This document shows, in pieces, positions 7,016-14,627 of a stretch of 28,422 bases of DNA. The notes beneath the pieces are model-generated. The model had not been told where the DNA came from, did no database searches, and worked only from the letters and a program-made list of their open reading frames with translations. The first letter of the stretch is position 1. Every line of letters starts with the position of its first letter. A program made the translations under genes and the position numbers. The stretch comes from Bacillota bacterium. Lineage in GTDB: Bacteria > Bacillota > Limnochordia > Limnochordales > ZCTH02-B6. Location: assembly GCA_003387805.1 (NCBI GenBank), contig QGSR01000001.1, positions 1 through 28,422 of the forward strand. Reading direction: 5' to 3'.

Positions 7016-8708
7016 CGGCCGTCGCCTCCGTGGGGCCGGCCCCGTCCCGTCCGGCCCCGTCCCGTCCGGTCCCGTTGCGTCCGGCTGCGTTCCGTCCGCT
7101 CCCGCCCGACGGCCGCTGGCCGGCCATGAGCAGGCCCAGCATCTCCTCGGTGAATTGCCCTGTCTCTCCCTCCGCCACGATCTCGCCTTCGTAGATGACC
7201 GCCAGCCGGTCGCTGAGCGCGAGCAGCTCGTCCAAATCCGCGGAGATGAGCAAGACGGCCGCGCCCCGCGCCCGCATGTCGAGCAGTTCCCGGTGGATGC
7301 GCTCGATGGCCCCCACGTCGACGCCCCGCGTCGGCTGGCACGCCAAAATGACCCACGGGTTGTGGTACAGCTCCCGGCCCACCACCAGTTTTTGCTGGTT
7401 GCCCCCGGACAGCCCGCCTACAGGGCCCCGCCCGCCGCGCACGTCAAAGCGGGACGTGACCGCGTCGGCCAGCTCGCGGACGGCGGGCCTGCGGAGCACG
7501 CCCAGCCGGGCGTAGGGCTGGCCCCAGTGGCGGCCCAGCACGACGTTTTGCTCTACGGACAGCGCCGGCGCCGGGCCCCGGCGCGGGCGGCCCGGGGGGA
7601 TGTGGGCGCAGCCCGGCCGCCGCCGGCGCCGCGGACCCATGCCCGCCACGTCGCGGCCGGCGATGCGCACGCGCCCTTGGTCCGGCGTCCGCCAGCCGGC
7701 GACGACTTCCTCCAGCTCCAGCTGGCCGTTGCCCTCCACGCCCGCGATGCCCAAGATTTCGCCGCCCCGAACCTGGAGGTTCACCGAGCGCAGCAAGTCT
7801 TTGCCCGCGCCTTTGACGGTGACGTTTTCCAGTTGCAGCAGGGCAGGCCCCCGCTGCGCGGGCGGCGCCGGCACCTGCAGCAGGACGCGCCGGCCCACCA
7901 TCAGCTCCGCCAGGCGCTGGGGCGTCGTTTGCGAGGCCGGCATGCTGCCCGCGTCGCGGCCCGCCCGCAGCACGGTGACCCGGTCCGCGACGGCCATGGT
8001 TTCCTTCAGTTTATGCGTGATGAAGATGATGGTCTTGCCCTCGGCTTTCAGCTGCCGCATGACGCGAAACAGCTCGTCGGCCTCCTGGGGCGTCAGCACC
8101 GCGGTGGGCTCGTCCAGGATGAGAAACTCGGCGCCCCGGATGAGAGCCTTGAGAATTTCCACTCGCTGCTGCTGGCCCACGGACAAGTCCTCCACCCGGG
8201 CGCCGGGATCGACGTGCAGGCCGAAGCGCCGGGAATACTCGGCCACCAGCCGGCGGGCCGCGGCCATGTCGATGAGCCCCCGGCGCCGGGGTTCCATGCC
8301 GGCGATGACGTTTTCCGCCACGGTGAAGTCGTCCACCAGCATGAAATGCTGGTGCACCATGCCGATGCCCGCCCGCATGGCGTCCCCGGGGCTGCGAATG
8401 ACCGCGGTCCGGCCCCGGATGCGGATTTCGCCCGCGTCCATCGCGTACAGGCCGTACAAAATTTTCATAAGGGTGCTCTTGCCCGCGCCGTTTTCGCCCA
8501 GGAGGCAGTGAATTTCGCCGGGGTAGACGCGCAGGTGCGCGCCGGCGCTGGCCTGGACGGGGCCGAAGCGCTTGTAGATGCCGATCATTTCGATGGCGGG
8601 GGCCGGCGGCGCGTCCGCGCCGCCGCCCCCGGGTGTGGGCGCCGGGCCGGGCGCGGCCCCCGCGGGCGGCGGCAGGGGCCGGCCGGCATCGTTGTGCGAC
8701 ACCGTCAT
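7008..8708 (-). CDS. ABC importer double ATPase, YufO/COG3845 type
   Basis: A 566-residue cytoplasmic protein with two fused nucleotide-binding domains. Domain 1 has Walker A GENGAGKST, signature LSVGQQQR and Walker B ILDEPTAVL, so it looks fully active. Domain 2 has the degenerate Walker A typical of the family (GVEGNGQLEL), signature LSGGNQQK and ACQPTRGVDVGA in place of Walker B. The usual IPEDR motif of domain 2 reads IPPGRPRRG, a notable change. The first 40 residues are a Pro/Ala/Gly-rich extension, so a later start is possible, although a GAGG lies just before ATG 8708. The C-terminal tail is encoded by a 15-bp minisatellite. The gene follows the binding-protein gene by 16 nt. Confidence 0.9.
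   Translation of the reverse strand: MTVSHNDAGRPLPPPAGAAPGPAPTPGGGGADAPPAPAIEMIGIYKRFGPVQASAGAHLRVYPGEIHCLLGENGAGKSTLMKILYGLYAMDAGEIRIRGRTAVIRSPGDAMRAGIGMVHQHFMLVDDFTVAENVIAGMEPRRRGLIDMAAARRLVAEYSRRFGLHVDPGARVEDLSVGQQQRVEILKALIRGAEFLILDEPTAVLTPQEADELFRVMRQLKAEGKTIIFITHKLKETMAVADRVTVLRAGRDAGSMPASQTTPQRLAELMVGRRVLLQVPAPPAQRGPALLQLENVTVKGAGKDLLRSVNLQVRGGEILGIAGVEGNGQLELEEVVAGWRTPDQGRVRIAGRDVAGMGPRRRRRPGCAHIPPGRPRRGPAPALSVEQNVVLGRHWGQPYARLGVLRRPAVRELADAVTSRFDVRGGRGPVGGLSGGNQQKLVVGRELYHNPWVILACQPTRGVDVGAIERIHRELLDMRARGAAVLLISADLDELLALSDRLAVIYEGEIVAEGETGQFTEEMLGLLMAGQRPSGGSGRNAAGRNGTGRDGAGRDGAGPTEATAGD
7038..7097. repeat. 15-bp coding minisatellite in the ATPase tail
   Basis: Four in-frame 15-bp units (7038, 7053, 7068, 7083) of the form GGCCCCGTCCCGTCC encode the repeated Gly-Arg-(Asp/Asn)-Gly tail of the ATPase. 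The first two are identical and the others differ by a few bases. The unit length keeps the frame, so copy number could vary without breaking the gene. Confidence 0.8.
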
Positions 8709-8724
8709 GCGCGCCTCATTCGCT

Positions 8725-9780
8725 TCAGCGGTTGGCTTCCAGCCACGCGTCCACTTCTTCGATGGTGTCCGGCGGCACCAGTTCGCCGGCGATCAAGCGG
8801 GTCACCAGCTGACCCACCGCGGCCCGGATGTCCACGGGCACCAGGCTGTCGCTGAAGCCCAGCGCGCCCTCGGCCACGCCCAGGGCGATGACGCCCGGCG
8901 TGAACTCGCCGTTGATGACGCTCTGCACCGCGTGCAGCACCGTGTTGTTGACGTACTTCATGCCGTTGGTGAGCACGTGCCCCGGAGCCAGGTGGCCCTG
9001 ATCGTCATCGGCGCCGATGGCGTAGACGCCGGCCTCCTGCGCGGCCTGAAGGACGCCCAGGCCCGAGCGCCCCGCGGCGCCCCAGATGATGTCCACGCCC
9101 TGGTCAATCTGGGCCAGGGCCAGCTCCTTGCCCCGGGCCGGGTCGTCCCAGGCGCCCACGTAGGAGTAGCGCACGTCGGCCGCCGGGTTGACGTATTTCG
9201 CGCCGGCGATGTAGCCCGCAATGTTGGCGTTGATGAGCGGAATGTCCATGCCGCCCACGACGCCGATGACGTTAGCTTCGTTGATCTTCGGATCGCTGGC
9301 GCGCATGGTCATCAGTCCGGCTACGGCGCCCAGCAGAAAGCCCCGCTCGGCCTCGCGGTACACGTAGGAAGCGACGTTGTCGCCTTCGGCCACCGCGTCC
9401 ACGATGGCGAAGCGCTGGCTCGGGAACCGGGCCGCCACCGCGGTCACCGCGTCGGCCTGGTCAAAGCCGATGGAGATGATGAGATCGTAATTCCCCCGCT
9501 GCGCAAAGCGGGTCAGCAGCGCCTCGTACTCGGCCACGGACGCCGGCTCGGCCCAGTCGAACTGCACGCCGAAGCGCGCCTGGGCGGCCTGGACACCCGC
9601 GTAGGCCGAGTCGTTGAACGACTGGTGGCCCAGCCCGCCGGTGGCAAACACGATGGCCATGCGGCCCGTCTGGGCCTGTGCGGCCGGCGCAAAGGCCAGC
9701 AGCGCGGCCAGCGCGACGACCAAAACCAGCGCGGCCGGGGCGACGGCCGGTGTGGAGCGCAACGTCCTGAACATCGACAT
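8725..9780 (-). CDS. Bmp/PnrA-family substrate-binding protein of an ABC importer
   Basis: A 351-residue secreted binding protein. After a signal peptide (residues 1-36, ending AAQA) comes the Bmp fold: MAIVFATGGLGHQSFNDSAY, DLIISIGFDQADAVTAVA, IGVVGGMDIPLINANIAGY and VDIIWGAAGRSGLGVLQAA. Family members bind purine nucleosides or related compounds; the ligand here cannot be read from sequence. The usual lipobox cysteine is missing, so the protein is predicted to be soluble outside the membrane, which is unusual for a Gram-positive and fits a periplasm. ATG 9780 has GGAGGGGG nine bases upstream. It is the first gene of the importer operon and diverges from the DUF6351 hydrolase. Confidence 0.92.
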   Translation of the reverse strand: MSMFRTLRSTPAVAPAALVLVVALAALLAFAPAAQAQTGRMAIVFATGGLGHQSFNDSAYAGVQAAQARFGVQFDWAEPASVAEYEALLTRFAQRGNYDLIISIGFDQADAVTAVAARFPSQRFAIVDAVAEGDNVASYVYREAERGFLLGAVAGLMTMRASDPKINEANVIGVVGGMDIPLINANIAGYIAGAKYVNPAADVRYSYVGAWDDPARGKELALAQIDQGVDIIWGAAGRSGLGVLQAAQEAGVYAIGADDDQGHLAPGHVLTNGMKYVNNTVLHAVQSVINGEFTPGVIALGVAEGALGFSDSLVPVDIRAAVGQLVTRLIAGELVPPDTIEEVDAWLEANR

Positions 9781-9940
9781 CAGCGGTACCCCCTCCGTAG
9801 CGTCGGGCGGCCGGGGCGCGGCCGCACCGTGTCTTGCGCCGCGGCGCCGGGCGGCGGCCGCGGGCCGTGGCGGCGCCGCCGCCTCTCATTCATTCTCAGC
9901 GGGCGCGCGCGAATCCTGTCCGAATACGAGGGAGAGATAT

Positions 9941-9991
9941 GCTCGATTTCCGTGCATTTGCACACAAACAGTGCATTTGCATACATCGAGC
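9941..9991. promoter_or_regulatory. Operator-like direct and inverted repeats between the importer operon and the secreted hydrolase
   Basis: Two direct repeats, GTGCATTTGCACACAAACA at 9952 and GTGCATTTGCATACATCGA at 9971, lie exactly 19 bp apart. They are framed by a perfect 7-bp inverted repeat, GCTCGAT (9941-9947) and ATCGAGC (9985-9991). Each direct repeat contains TGCA-TT-TGCA, itself nearly palindromic. The site is the least GC-rich part of the 408-bp divergent spacer 9781-10188. I see no strong promoter hexamers on either strand, nor any gene in the rest of the spacer. A shared operator for both transcripts is an inference. Confidence 0.5.
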
Positions 9992-10188
9992 GGATGCGGT
10001 CGCACGGTCGCGCCACGCCAACCGATTCACCGGGGAACGCCCGGCCGGCGCCCCGTGCCGGTGGCCCTTGTTGCAGAGAAGAGAGGAAAGAGAGAATTTA
10101 CAGAGAAAAGAAAAACCTACTGCCTCTTCCGGCCGGTCCACGGCCCACGAGGCGGAACACATCGACGGACAGAGGGAGGAACGTCTGC

Positions 10189-12231
10189 ATGGTCGTCGGG
10201 AGTGGCTGGAGACGGACGCGCGGGATGGCGTGGCGAGCCGGAGCCACATGGATGGCGGGCGCAATTCTCCTGGCCGCGCTGCTGGCCGCCGGCCCGCCCG
10301 GGCCCGGCGCGGCCTACGCGCAGGCGGGCACCTTCGGCGTCGGCGAAGTCGGCCCCGCGGGGCCCGTCTTTTCGGGGCCGCATCAGTACCCGTTCGTGTG
10401 CGGTACCGTCGAGTCGGGGCTGGGCCAGCCGGTGGTCGACAACTACGACGGCATCGGCACGCCCGTGACGGACGAGGAAGGCAACGTCATCGGATGGAGC
10501 AAAGACTGCGGAGTGCCCATGCGGGTCGACTACTTTTACCGCTCCACCGACGGCACGTGGAAACCGCTGCCCGACCGGGCCGTGCGGCCGCCGGATCTGG
10601 CGCAGACCACCACCAGCCACGGCCTGACCGTGGACTACATCGTGGCCGTGGAGCGGGGCACCATCAACCGCTTCATTTACGGCATCGCGATGCTGGCGCC
10701 CTTTGACTACACGCCCCACAGCCCCTACCTGCCCACGCCGTGGAACCGGCGTCTCATCTTCTCTTTCGGCTCGGGCGGCGGCGGCGTCGGGTATCGCCAG
10801 TATCCCATGAACGTCAGCGAGGTGCTTATCGATGAGTTTCTCTCGAAAGGCTACGCCGTCGCGTACACGACGGGCGCCCGCACGGCCCGCAGCTACAACA
10901 TGACGCTGGCGGAAGAGACCATCATGATGGTGAAAAACCACTTCCGTGCCCGCTACGGCGAGCCGCTGTACACCGTGGGCATCGGCAGCTCCGGCGGCGC
11001 GCTGACGCAGTACGTGGTGTCGCAAAACCATCCGGGGCTGCTGGACGCGCTCATCCCCATCCGGGGCTATCCGGACATGATTACGCAGTCTATTTACGTG
11101 GGCGACTGCGAGCTGATGGAGTACTACTTCGACCACAGCGACAACCCCCGCTGGCAGAGCAAGGAGGAGCGGGAAGTGTTCGAGGGTCTGGCCGGCAACG
11201 ACGCCCTGGGCGAGACGGCGTGCGTGGCGGGCTGGCGCGGCTCGGTGCAGGCCTTCATCAACCCCCACTTCCCGCCCTTTGATGTCAGCAGCCTGTCGCC
11301 GGAGGTGGTCGCGGCCACCGCATGGACCCACTGGGACGACCTGCGCAACATTTACGGCGTCACCGAGCACGGCATCGCGCCCAACACGTGGGACAACGTG
11401 GGCGTGCAGTACGGGCTGGTGTCGCTGCAGAAAGGCGACATCACGAAAGAAGAGTTCTTCGACCTGAACGAGCGCATCGGCGGGTGGAAGCAGCCCCACG
11501 AGTTCGGGCCGCCCAGCTTCCCGTACGACGAAGGCAACATCAACTTCGGCGAGCCCGGCCGGCCCAACCGCACCACGGGCAGCATTGCGGCCATCAACCG
11601 GGCGTACCAGTCCGGGCAGGTGTTCATGGGCTACTCCGACGTGCCCATCATCGACCTGCGGCAGTACGAGGACCCGATTCTCGACATGCACCACTTCCTG
11701 CAGTCGTTCGCCGCCCGGGAACGCATGATCAAAGCGCGCGGCCACGCGGACAACCAGCTCATCTGGGTGGCCGGCACCCAGCGCATTCGCGGCGTGTTCC
11801 TGAACATGCCGCGGGAGGTGCTGGACCTGGCGCTGGAGACGCTGGATGAGTGGCTGGCCAACATGCGGGCTAATCCGGGCCTCAGCGCGGCGGAGGCGCG
11901 GCCGGCCCATGCGATGGACCGCTGCTGGGACGACGAGGGCCGGGTTATCGCCGAGGGCCCCGGCGTCTGGGACGAAGGCGGCCCGTGCCGGGAGGCGTAT
12001 CCGCCGTACCATACGTCCCGCACGCTGGCCGGCGGCCCCGTGTCGGGCGACGTCTTCAAGTGCGCGCTCATCCCGGTGGACGAGGCCGTGGCCCGGGGCT
12101 TTTACCCGGCGGATGGCCCCAACGCGTTCACCGCCGAGGACATCCAGCGGCTCAAGGCCATTTTCCCCGACGGCGTCTGTGACTACAGCCAGCCGGACGT
12201 GGGCTTTCCCGCCGAATGGTTCCGGCGGTAG
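10189..12231 (+). CDS. Secreted DUF6351-type alpha/beta hydrolase
   Basis: A 680-residue protein with a long signal peptide (residues 1 to about 46, ending GAAYAQ). The rest fits the DUF6351 family of secreted hydrolase-like proteins: PWNRRLIFSFGSGGGGVGYR, the elbow GIGSSGGA with candidate nucleophile Ser268, DMHHFLQSFAARERMIKARG, and a C-terminal VFKCALIPVDEAVARGFYP followed by FTAEDIQRLKAIFPDGVCDY. The substrate is unknown; the fold relates loosely to tannase and hydroxybutyrate-oligomer hydrolases. Start ATG 10189 has GGGAGGA eight bases upstream; the same frame is open from 8578, but that part is antisense to the importer. It diverges from the Bmp importer operon, so it may release a product that the importer takes up (inference). 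Confidence 0.78.
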   Translation: MVVGSGWRRTRGMAWRAGATWMAGAILLAALLAAGPPGPGAAYAQAGTFGVGEVGPAGPVFSGPHQYPFVCGTVESGLGQPVVDNYDGIGTPVTDEEGNVIGWSKDCGVPMRVDYFYRSTDGTWKPLPDRAVRPPDLAQTTTSHGLTVDYIVAVERGTINRFIYGIAMLAPFDYTPHSPYLPTPWNRRLIFSFGSGGGGVGYRQYPMNVSEVLIDEFLSKGYAVAYTTGARTARSYNMTLAEETIMMVKNHFRARYGEPLYTVGIGSSGGALTQYVVSQNHPGLLDALIPIRGYPDMITQSIYVGDCELMEYYFDHSDNPRWQSKEEREVFEGLAGNDALGETACVAGWRGSVQAFINPHFPPFDVSSLSPEVVAATAWTHWDDLRNIYGVTEHGIAPNTWDNVGVQYGLVSLQKGDITKEEFFDLNERIGGWKQPHEFGPPSFPYDEGNINFGEPGRPNRTTGSIAAINRAYQSGQVFMGYSDVPIIDLRQYEDPILDMHHFLQSFAARERMIKARGHADNQLIWVAGTQRIRGVFLNMPREVLDLALETLDEWLANMRANPGLSAAEARPAHAMDRCWDDEGRVIAEGPGVWDEGGPCREAYPPYHTSRTLAGGPVSGDVFKCALIPVDEAVARGFYPADGPNAFTAEDIQRLKAIFPDGVCDYSQPDVGFPAEWFRR

Positions 12232-12233
12232 CG

Positions 12234-12271
12234 AAAAGGTGCGGCTGGTCCGGCTTCACCGGGCCAGCCGC
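12234..12271 (-). terminator. Hairpin terminator of the methyltransferase operon
   Basis: A 13-bp stem (12241-12253 with 12259-12271, one G-T pair, loop CTTCA) overlaps the stop codon of the minus-strand methyltransferase. Read on the minus strand, it is followed by CACCTTTTCG, a short T-run. It also lies only 9 bp after the stop of the plus-strand hydrolase, so it may weakly terminate both converging transcripts. Confidence 0.6.
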
Positions 12272-13107
12272 CACGTGTACAGCACGACCGCCACGGACGT
12301 GGCCAGGTTCAGGCTGGACACGCCGGGTTCCATGGGAATCGCGATGCGGCCGTCGGCCCGGGCCAGGAGCTCCCAGCTCAAGCCCCGCCGTTCCGAACCG
12401 AAGGCCAGGACCGCGTCGTCGGGAACGCCGCCGGGCGTCAGCATCTCGCCGTCGGGATGCACCGCCAGCAGCGGGCCGTGCCAGCGGTCCAGGCCCTCGG
12501 CCCGGGCCACGGGCACGGCAAACTGCAGACCCGCGCCGCCGCGCAGGGCGTCGGGCCCCCACGGGTCGTGCCGCCCGGTGGTGACCACGCCGGCGGCGCC
12601 CGCGGCCGCGGCCACCCGCACCACCGCGCCCATGTTGCCCAAGTGGGTAGGCTCTTCCAGCAGGACCAGGGGCGCCTTGCGGGAGGCCGTCAGCAGCGCG
12701 TGCGCGGATACGACGCGCCGCGCGGCCACGGCTAGGACGCCCGTGTCCGGCGGCCGCGGCGCCAGCCGAGCGAACAAGTCCGGTTCCACGACGCGGGCCT
12801 GCGCCCGGATCGCGGGCCACACGTCGGGCGCGAGCATATCGCATAGTTGCTGCAGGTGCTCAAGGTCCCGCGTGAGCACGACGTGCACGTCCGCGCCGAA
12901 CCGGAGCGCGTGCTTCAGCGGGTGAAATCCTTCCAGCACCGCCAGCGTCTTGTCCCGGCGCGCGGCGCGGCACGCCTCCACAAGGCGGCGGTCCGGTATG
13001 TCCGCCCACGGGGCGGGCCGGGCTTGTCCCGGCAGCTTCGGGCCGATGGCGCTTCTCTCCCCGGCGGCGCCGCGGGCGGTGGGCTCGCGGCGCCGTGCTC
13101 CTTCCAT
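12256..13107 (-). CDS. SpoU/TrmH-family RNA 2'-O-methyltransferase
   Basis: A 283-residue SPOUT methyltransferase, predicted to transfer a methyl group from S-adenosylmethionine to a ribose of tRNA or rRNA. The three family motifs are visible: motif 1 NMGAVVRVAAAAG, motif 2 LAFGSERRGLS, and motif 3 IPMEPGVSSLNLATSVAVVL, which form the trefoil-knot cofactor site. An N-terminal substrate-binding region covers about residues 35-125 (LAVLEGFHPLKHAL). The target nucleotide cannot be read from sequence. It lies 17 nt after the radical SAM gene and is probably co-transcribed with it. Confidence 0.87.
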   Translation of the reverse strand: MEGARRREPTARGAAGERSAIGPKLPGQARPAPWADIPDRRLVEACRAARRDKTLAVLEGFHPLKHALRFGADVHVVLTRDLEHLQQLCDMLAPDVWPAIRAQARVVEPDLFARLAPRPPDTGVLAVAARRVVSAHALLTASRKAPLVLLEEPTHLGNMGAVVRVAAAAGAAGVVTTGRHDPWGPDALRGGAGLQFAVPVARAEGLDRWHGPLLAVHPDGEMLTPGGVPDDAVLAFGSERRGLSWELLARADGRIAIPMEPGVSSLNLATSVAVVLYTWRLAR

Positions 13108-13124
13108 CTAAAGATACGGTTTCG

Positions 13125-14141
13125 TCAAAACAGCGTCAATTGCCCGGGGAGCACCGGGAACCGTTTCGCGCCCGCAGCCGCGGTGGGCGCCGGATTTGTC
13201 TCCCGGGTCGCCCGGATCTTTCCGGCTTCTGCCGCTGCGCCCCTTCTTCCGGCCTCCGCCGCTCCGGCGGCCCCTCCGGCCGCCAGGGGTCTGGACGCAT
13301 CGGCAAAGCCGTACAGTTCTTTGAGCTCGGCGATGCGCGCATAAATCCTGTCCTGATAGCCCCGCGGCGCGTACGGGCCGGGATACAGCCGGCGGTACAG
13401 CGGCAGCAGCCCCGGAGCGTCCCTGCGCAGGAAGTCGCCGTACACGCTGCGCACGCCGTCCTGCAGCCGCAGCACGCCCGAGGTGAGAAAGCGCGCGCCG
13501 TGGTCCGCCGCGGCCCGCACCACCGCCCGCAGGGAGGCGTCGTCGTCGTTCAGCCCGGGCAGGACGGGCGCCAGCAGGACGCCGGCATGGATGCCCGCGG
13601 CGGCCAGCCGCTCCAGGGCTTTAAGCCGCTGGTGCGGCGGCGGCGTGTCCGGCTCGATGCGCCGGGCCAGCTCCGGATCCAGCGTCGTCACGCTGAAGCC
13701 CACCTTGACGCCCGGGCCTTGGGCCAGCGCGCGGAGCACGTCCACGTCCCGCACGACCATGGTGTTTTTCGTCATAAGGTTGCAGGGCGTGTGGAAATCG
13801 GCGAAGGCTTCGAGAATCCCCCGGGTGAGGCGGTACTTCCCCTCTACGGGCTGATACGCGTCCACGGCCGTGCCGATGGCCACGTTTTCCCGGCGCCACC
13901 CGGGGCGGGCCAGCTCCCGGCGCAGCACCGCCACCGCGTTCACTTTGACGAACACCTGGCGCTCGAAGCCCGCGCCGGGGTCCATGTCCAAGTACTCGTG
14001 GTACCGCCGCGCATAACAGTAGACGCACGCGTGAACACAGCCCCTGTACGGGTTGACGGACCAGCGGAAGGGCAGGTACGACCCGTGGACGCGGTTTAGC
14101 AGCGACTTGCTTTGCATTTCCACGACCTTGACCGCCGGCAC
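13125..14141 (-). CDS. Radical SAM protein of the SPL-like (Rv2578c/COG1533) type
   Basis: About 338 residues with the radical SAM cluster motif CVHACVYC (C-x3-C-x2-C, near residues 34-41) in the setting SVNPYRGCVHACVYCYARRY, typical of COG1533 proteins related to spore photolyase. Later segments LMTKNTMVVRDVDVL and GFSVTTLDPELARRIEPDTP also fit that family. The function of these stand-alone members is unknown. The last 60 residues are Ala/Gly-rich and end in PGQLTLF, a PCNA/beta-clamp-like hydrophobic tail. The frame is open to 14324, but GTG 14141 follows a GGGCGGG and a promoter at 14233-14261; ATG 14117 is the main alternative. It heads an operon with the methyltransferase. Confidence 0.82.
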   Translation of the reverse strand: MPAVKVVEMQSKSLLNRVHGSYLPFRWSVNPYRGCVHACVYCYARRYHEYLDMDPGAGFERQVFVKVNAVAVLRRELARPGWRRENVAIGTAVDAYQPVEGKYRLTRGILEAFADFHTPCNLMTKNTMVVRDVDVLRALAQGPGVKVGFSVTTLDPELARRIEPDTPPPHQRLKALERLAAAGIHAGVLLAPVLPGLNDDDASLRAVVRAAADHGARFLTSGVLRLQDGVRSVYGDFLRRDAPGLLPLYRRLYPGPYAPRGYQDRIYARIAELKELYGFADASRPLAAGGAAGAAEAGRRGAAAEAGKIRATRETNPAPTAAAGAKRFPVLPGQLTLF

Positions 14142-14232
14142 CGTATCACCCGCCCTTTCAGGAACGATGGGCCTCCGGATGGACCCCCGAGCAATCCGGC
14201 CTATGCGTACGTATGTTCGTGTACGTGCCGCT

Positions 14233-14261
14233 ATTTTACCACGCCAGCGGTCCCGACGCAA
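14233..14261 (-). promoter_or_regulatory. Candidate promoter for the radical SAM operon
   Basis: On the minus strand, TTGCGT (14256-14261) and TAAAAT (14233-14238) are 17 bp apart. The -10 box is five of six to consensus and the -35 box only three of six. It lies about 85 nt upstream of GTG 14141, in locally AT-richer DNA. Confidence 0.5.
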
Positions 14262-14431
14262 ACATACGATGGGCCTGGAGCCGGCGGAGGCCGCCGCGAG
14301 TCCTCGGTGCGAATTCGCGAGCATACGGTCATATTAGGGAGAATGACGGAGAAATCGGGAGGATGCGTTCCTGACGGCGGCCATACGGCGTCATGTCCCG
14401 CCCACGGTCGTGAGACGCCGCCGCAGCCGCT

Positions 14432-14461
14432 TTGACCCCGCGGCGCCGCGGCCGGTATGAT
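14432..14461 (+). promoter_or_regulatory. Promoter for asnB
   Basis: TTGACC (14432-14437) and TATGAT (14456-14461), each five of six to consensus, are separated by 18 bp. Transcription would begin near 14468, giving a leader of about 160 nt before ATG 14628. Between this and the divergent promoter at 14233, the stretch 14262-14431 shows no gene. Confidence 0.65.
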
Positions 14462-14503
14462 TGGAAAGAACGTGTTTTGCCGGCTTGTCCGGCTGGCTTC
14501 TTC

Positions 14504-14560
14504 GCGGCGCCAACGCGTGGGGACGGGCCACGCGGTGCCCCGGCGCCGCTTTCTCCTCTC
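14504..14560 (+). promoter_or_regulatory. Nested hairpin with pyrimidine tail in the asnB leader (attenuator-like)
   Basis: An outer 8-bp perfect stem, GCGGCGCC (14504-14511) with GGCGCCGC (14542-14549), encloses an inner 7-bp perfect stem, CGCGTGG (14514-14520) with CCACGCG (14528-14534). TTTCTCCTCTC follows directly. This resembles an intrinsic terminator inside the leader. No T-box specifier arrangement or leader peptide is evident, so the control signal is unknown. Confidence 0.45.
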
Positions 14561-14627
14561 GGCGTGCAGGCGCCGCCTTCGGTCCATCGGACGGGTGACA
14601 TCATTTCAGCCAAGGAGCGTGGTCAAT

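Noticed and set aside
8578..10188. Long N-terminal extension of the secreted hydrolase
   Set aside because: The frame is open only because it is antisense to the Bmp gene. A signal peptide and a good ribosome site fix the start at 10189.
14500..14560. T-box-like GGGCACCGCG on the minus strand
   Set aside because: It lacks the full T-box consensus (a TG is missing), lies upstream of a radical SAM gene with no amino-acid link, and is explained by the GC-rich nested stems.
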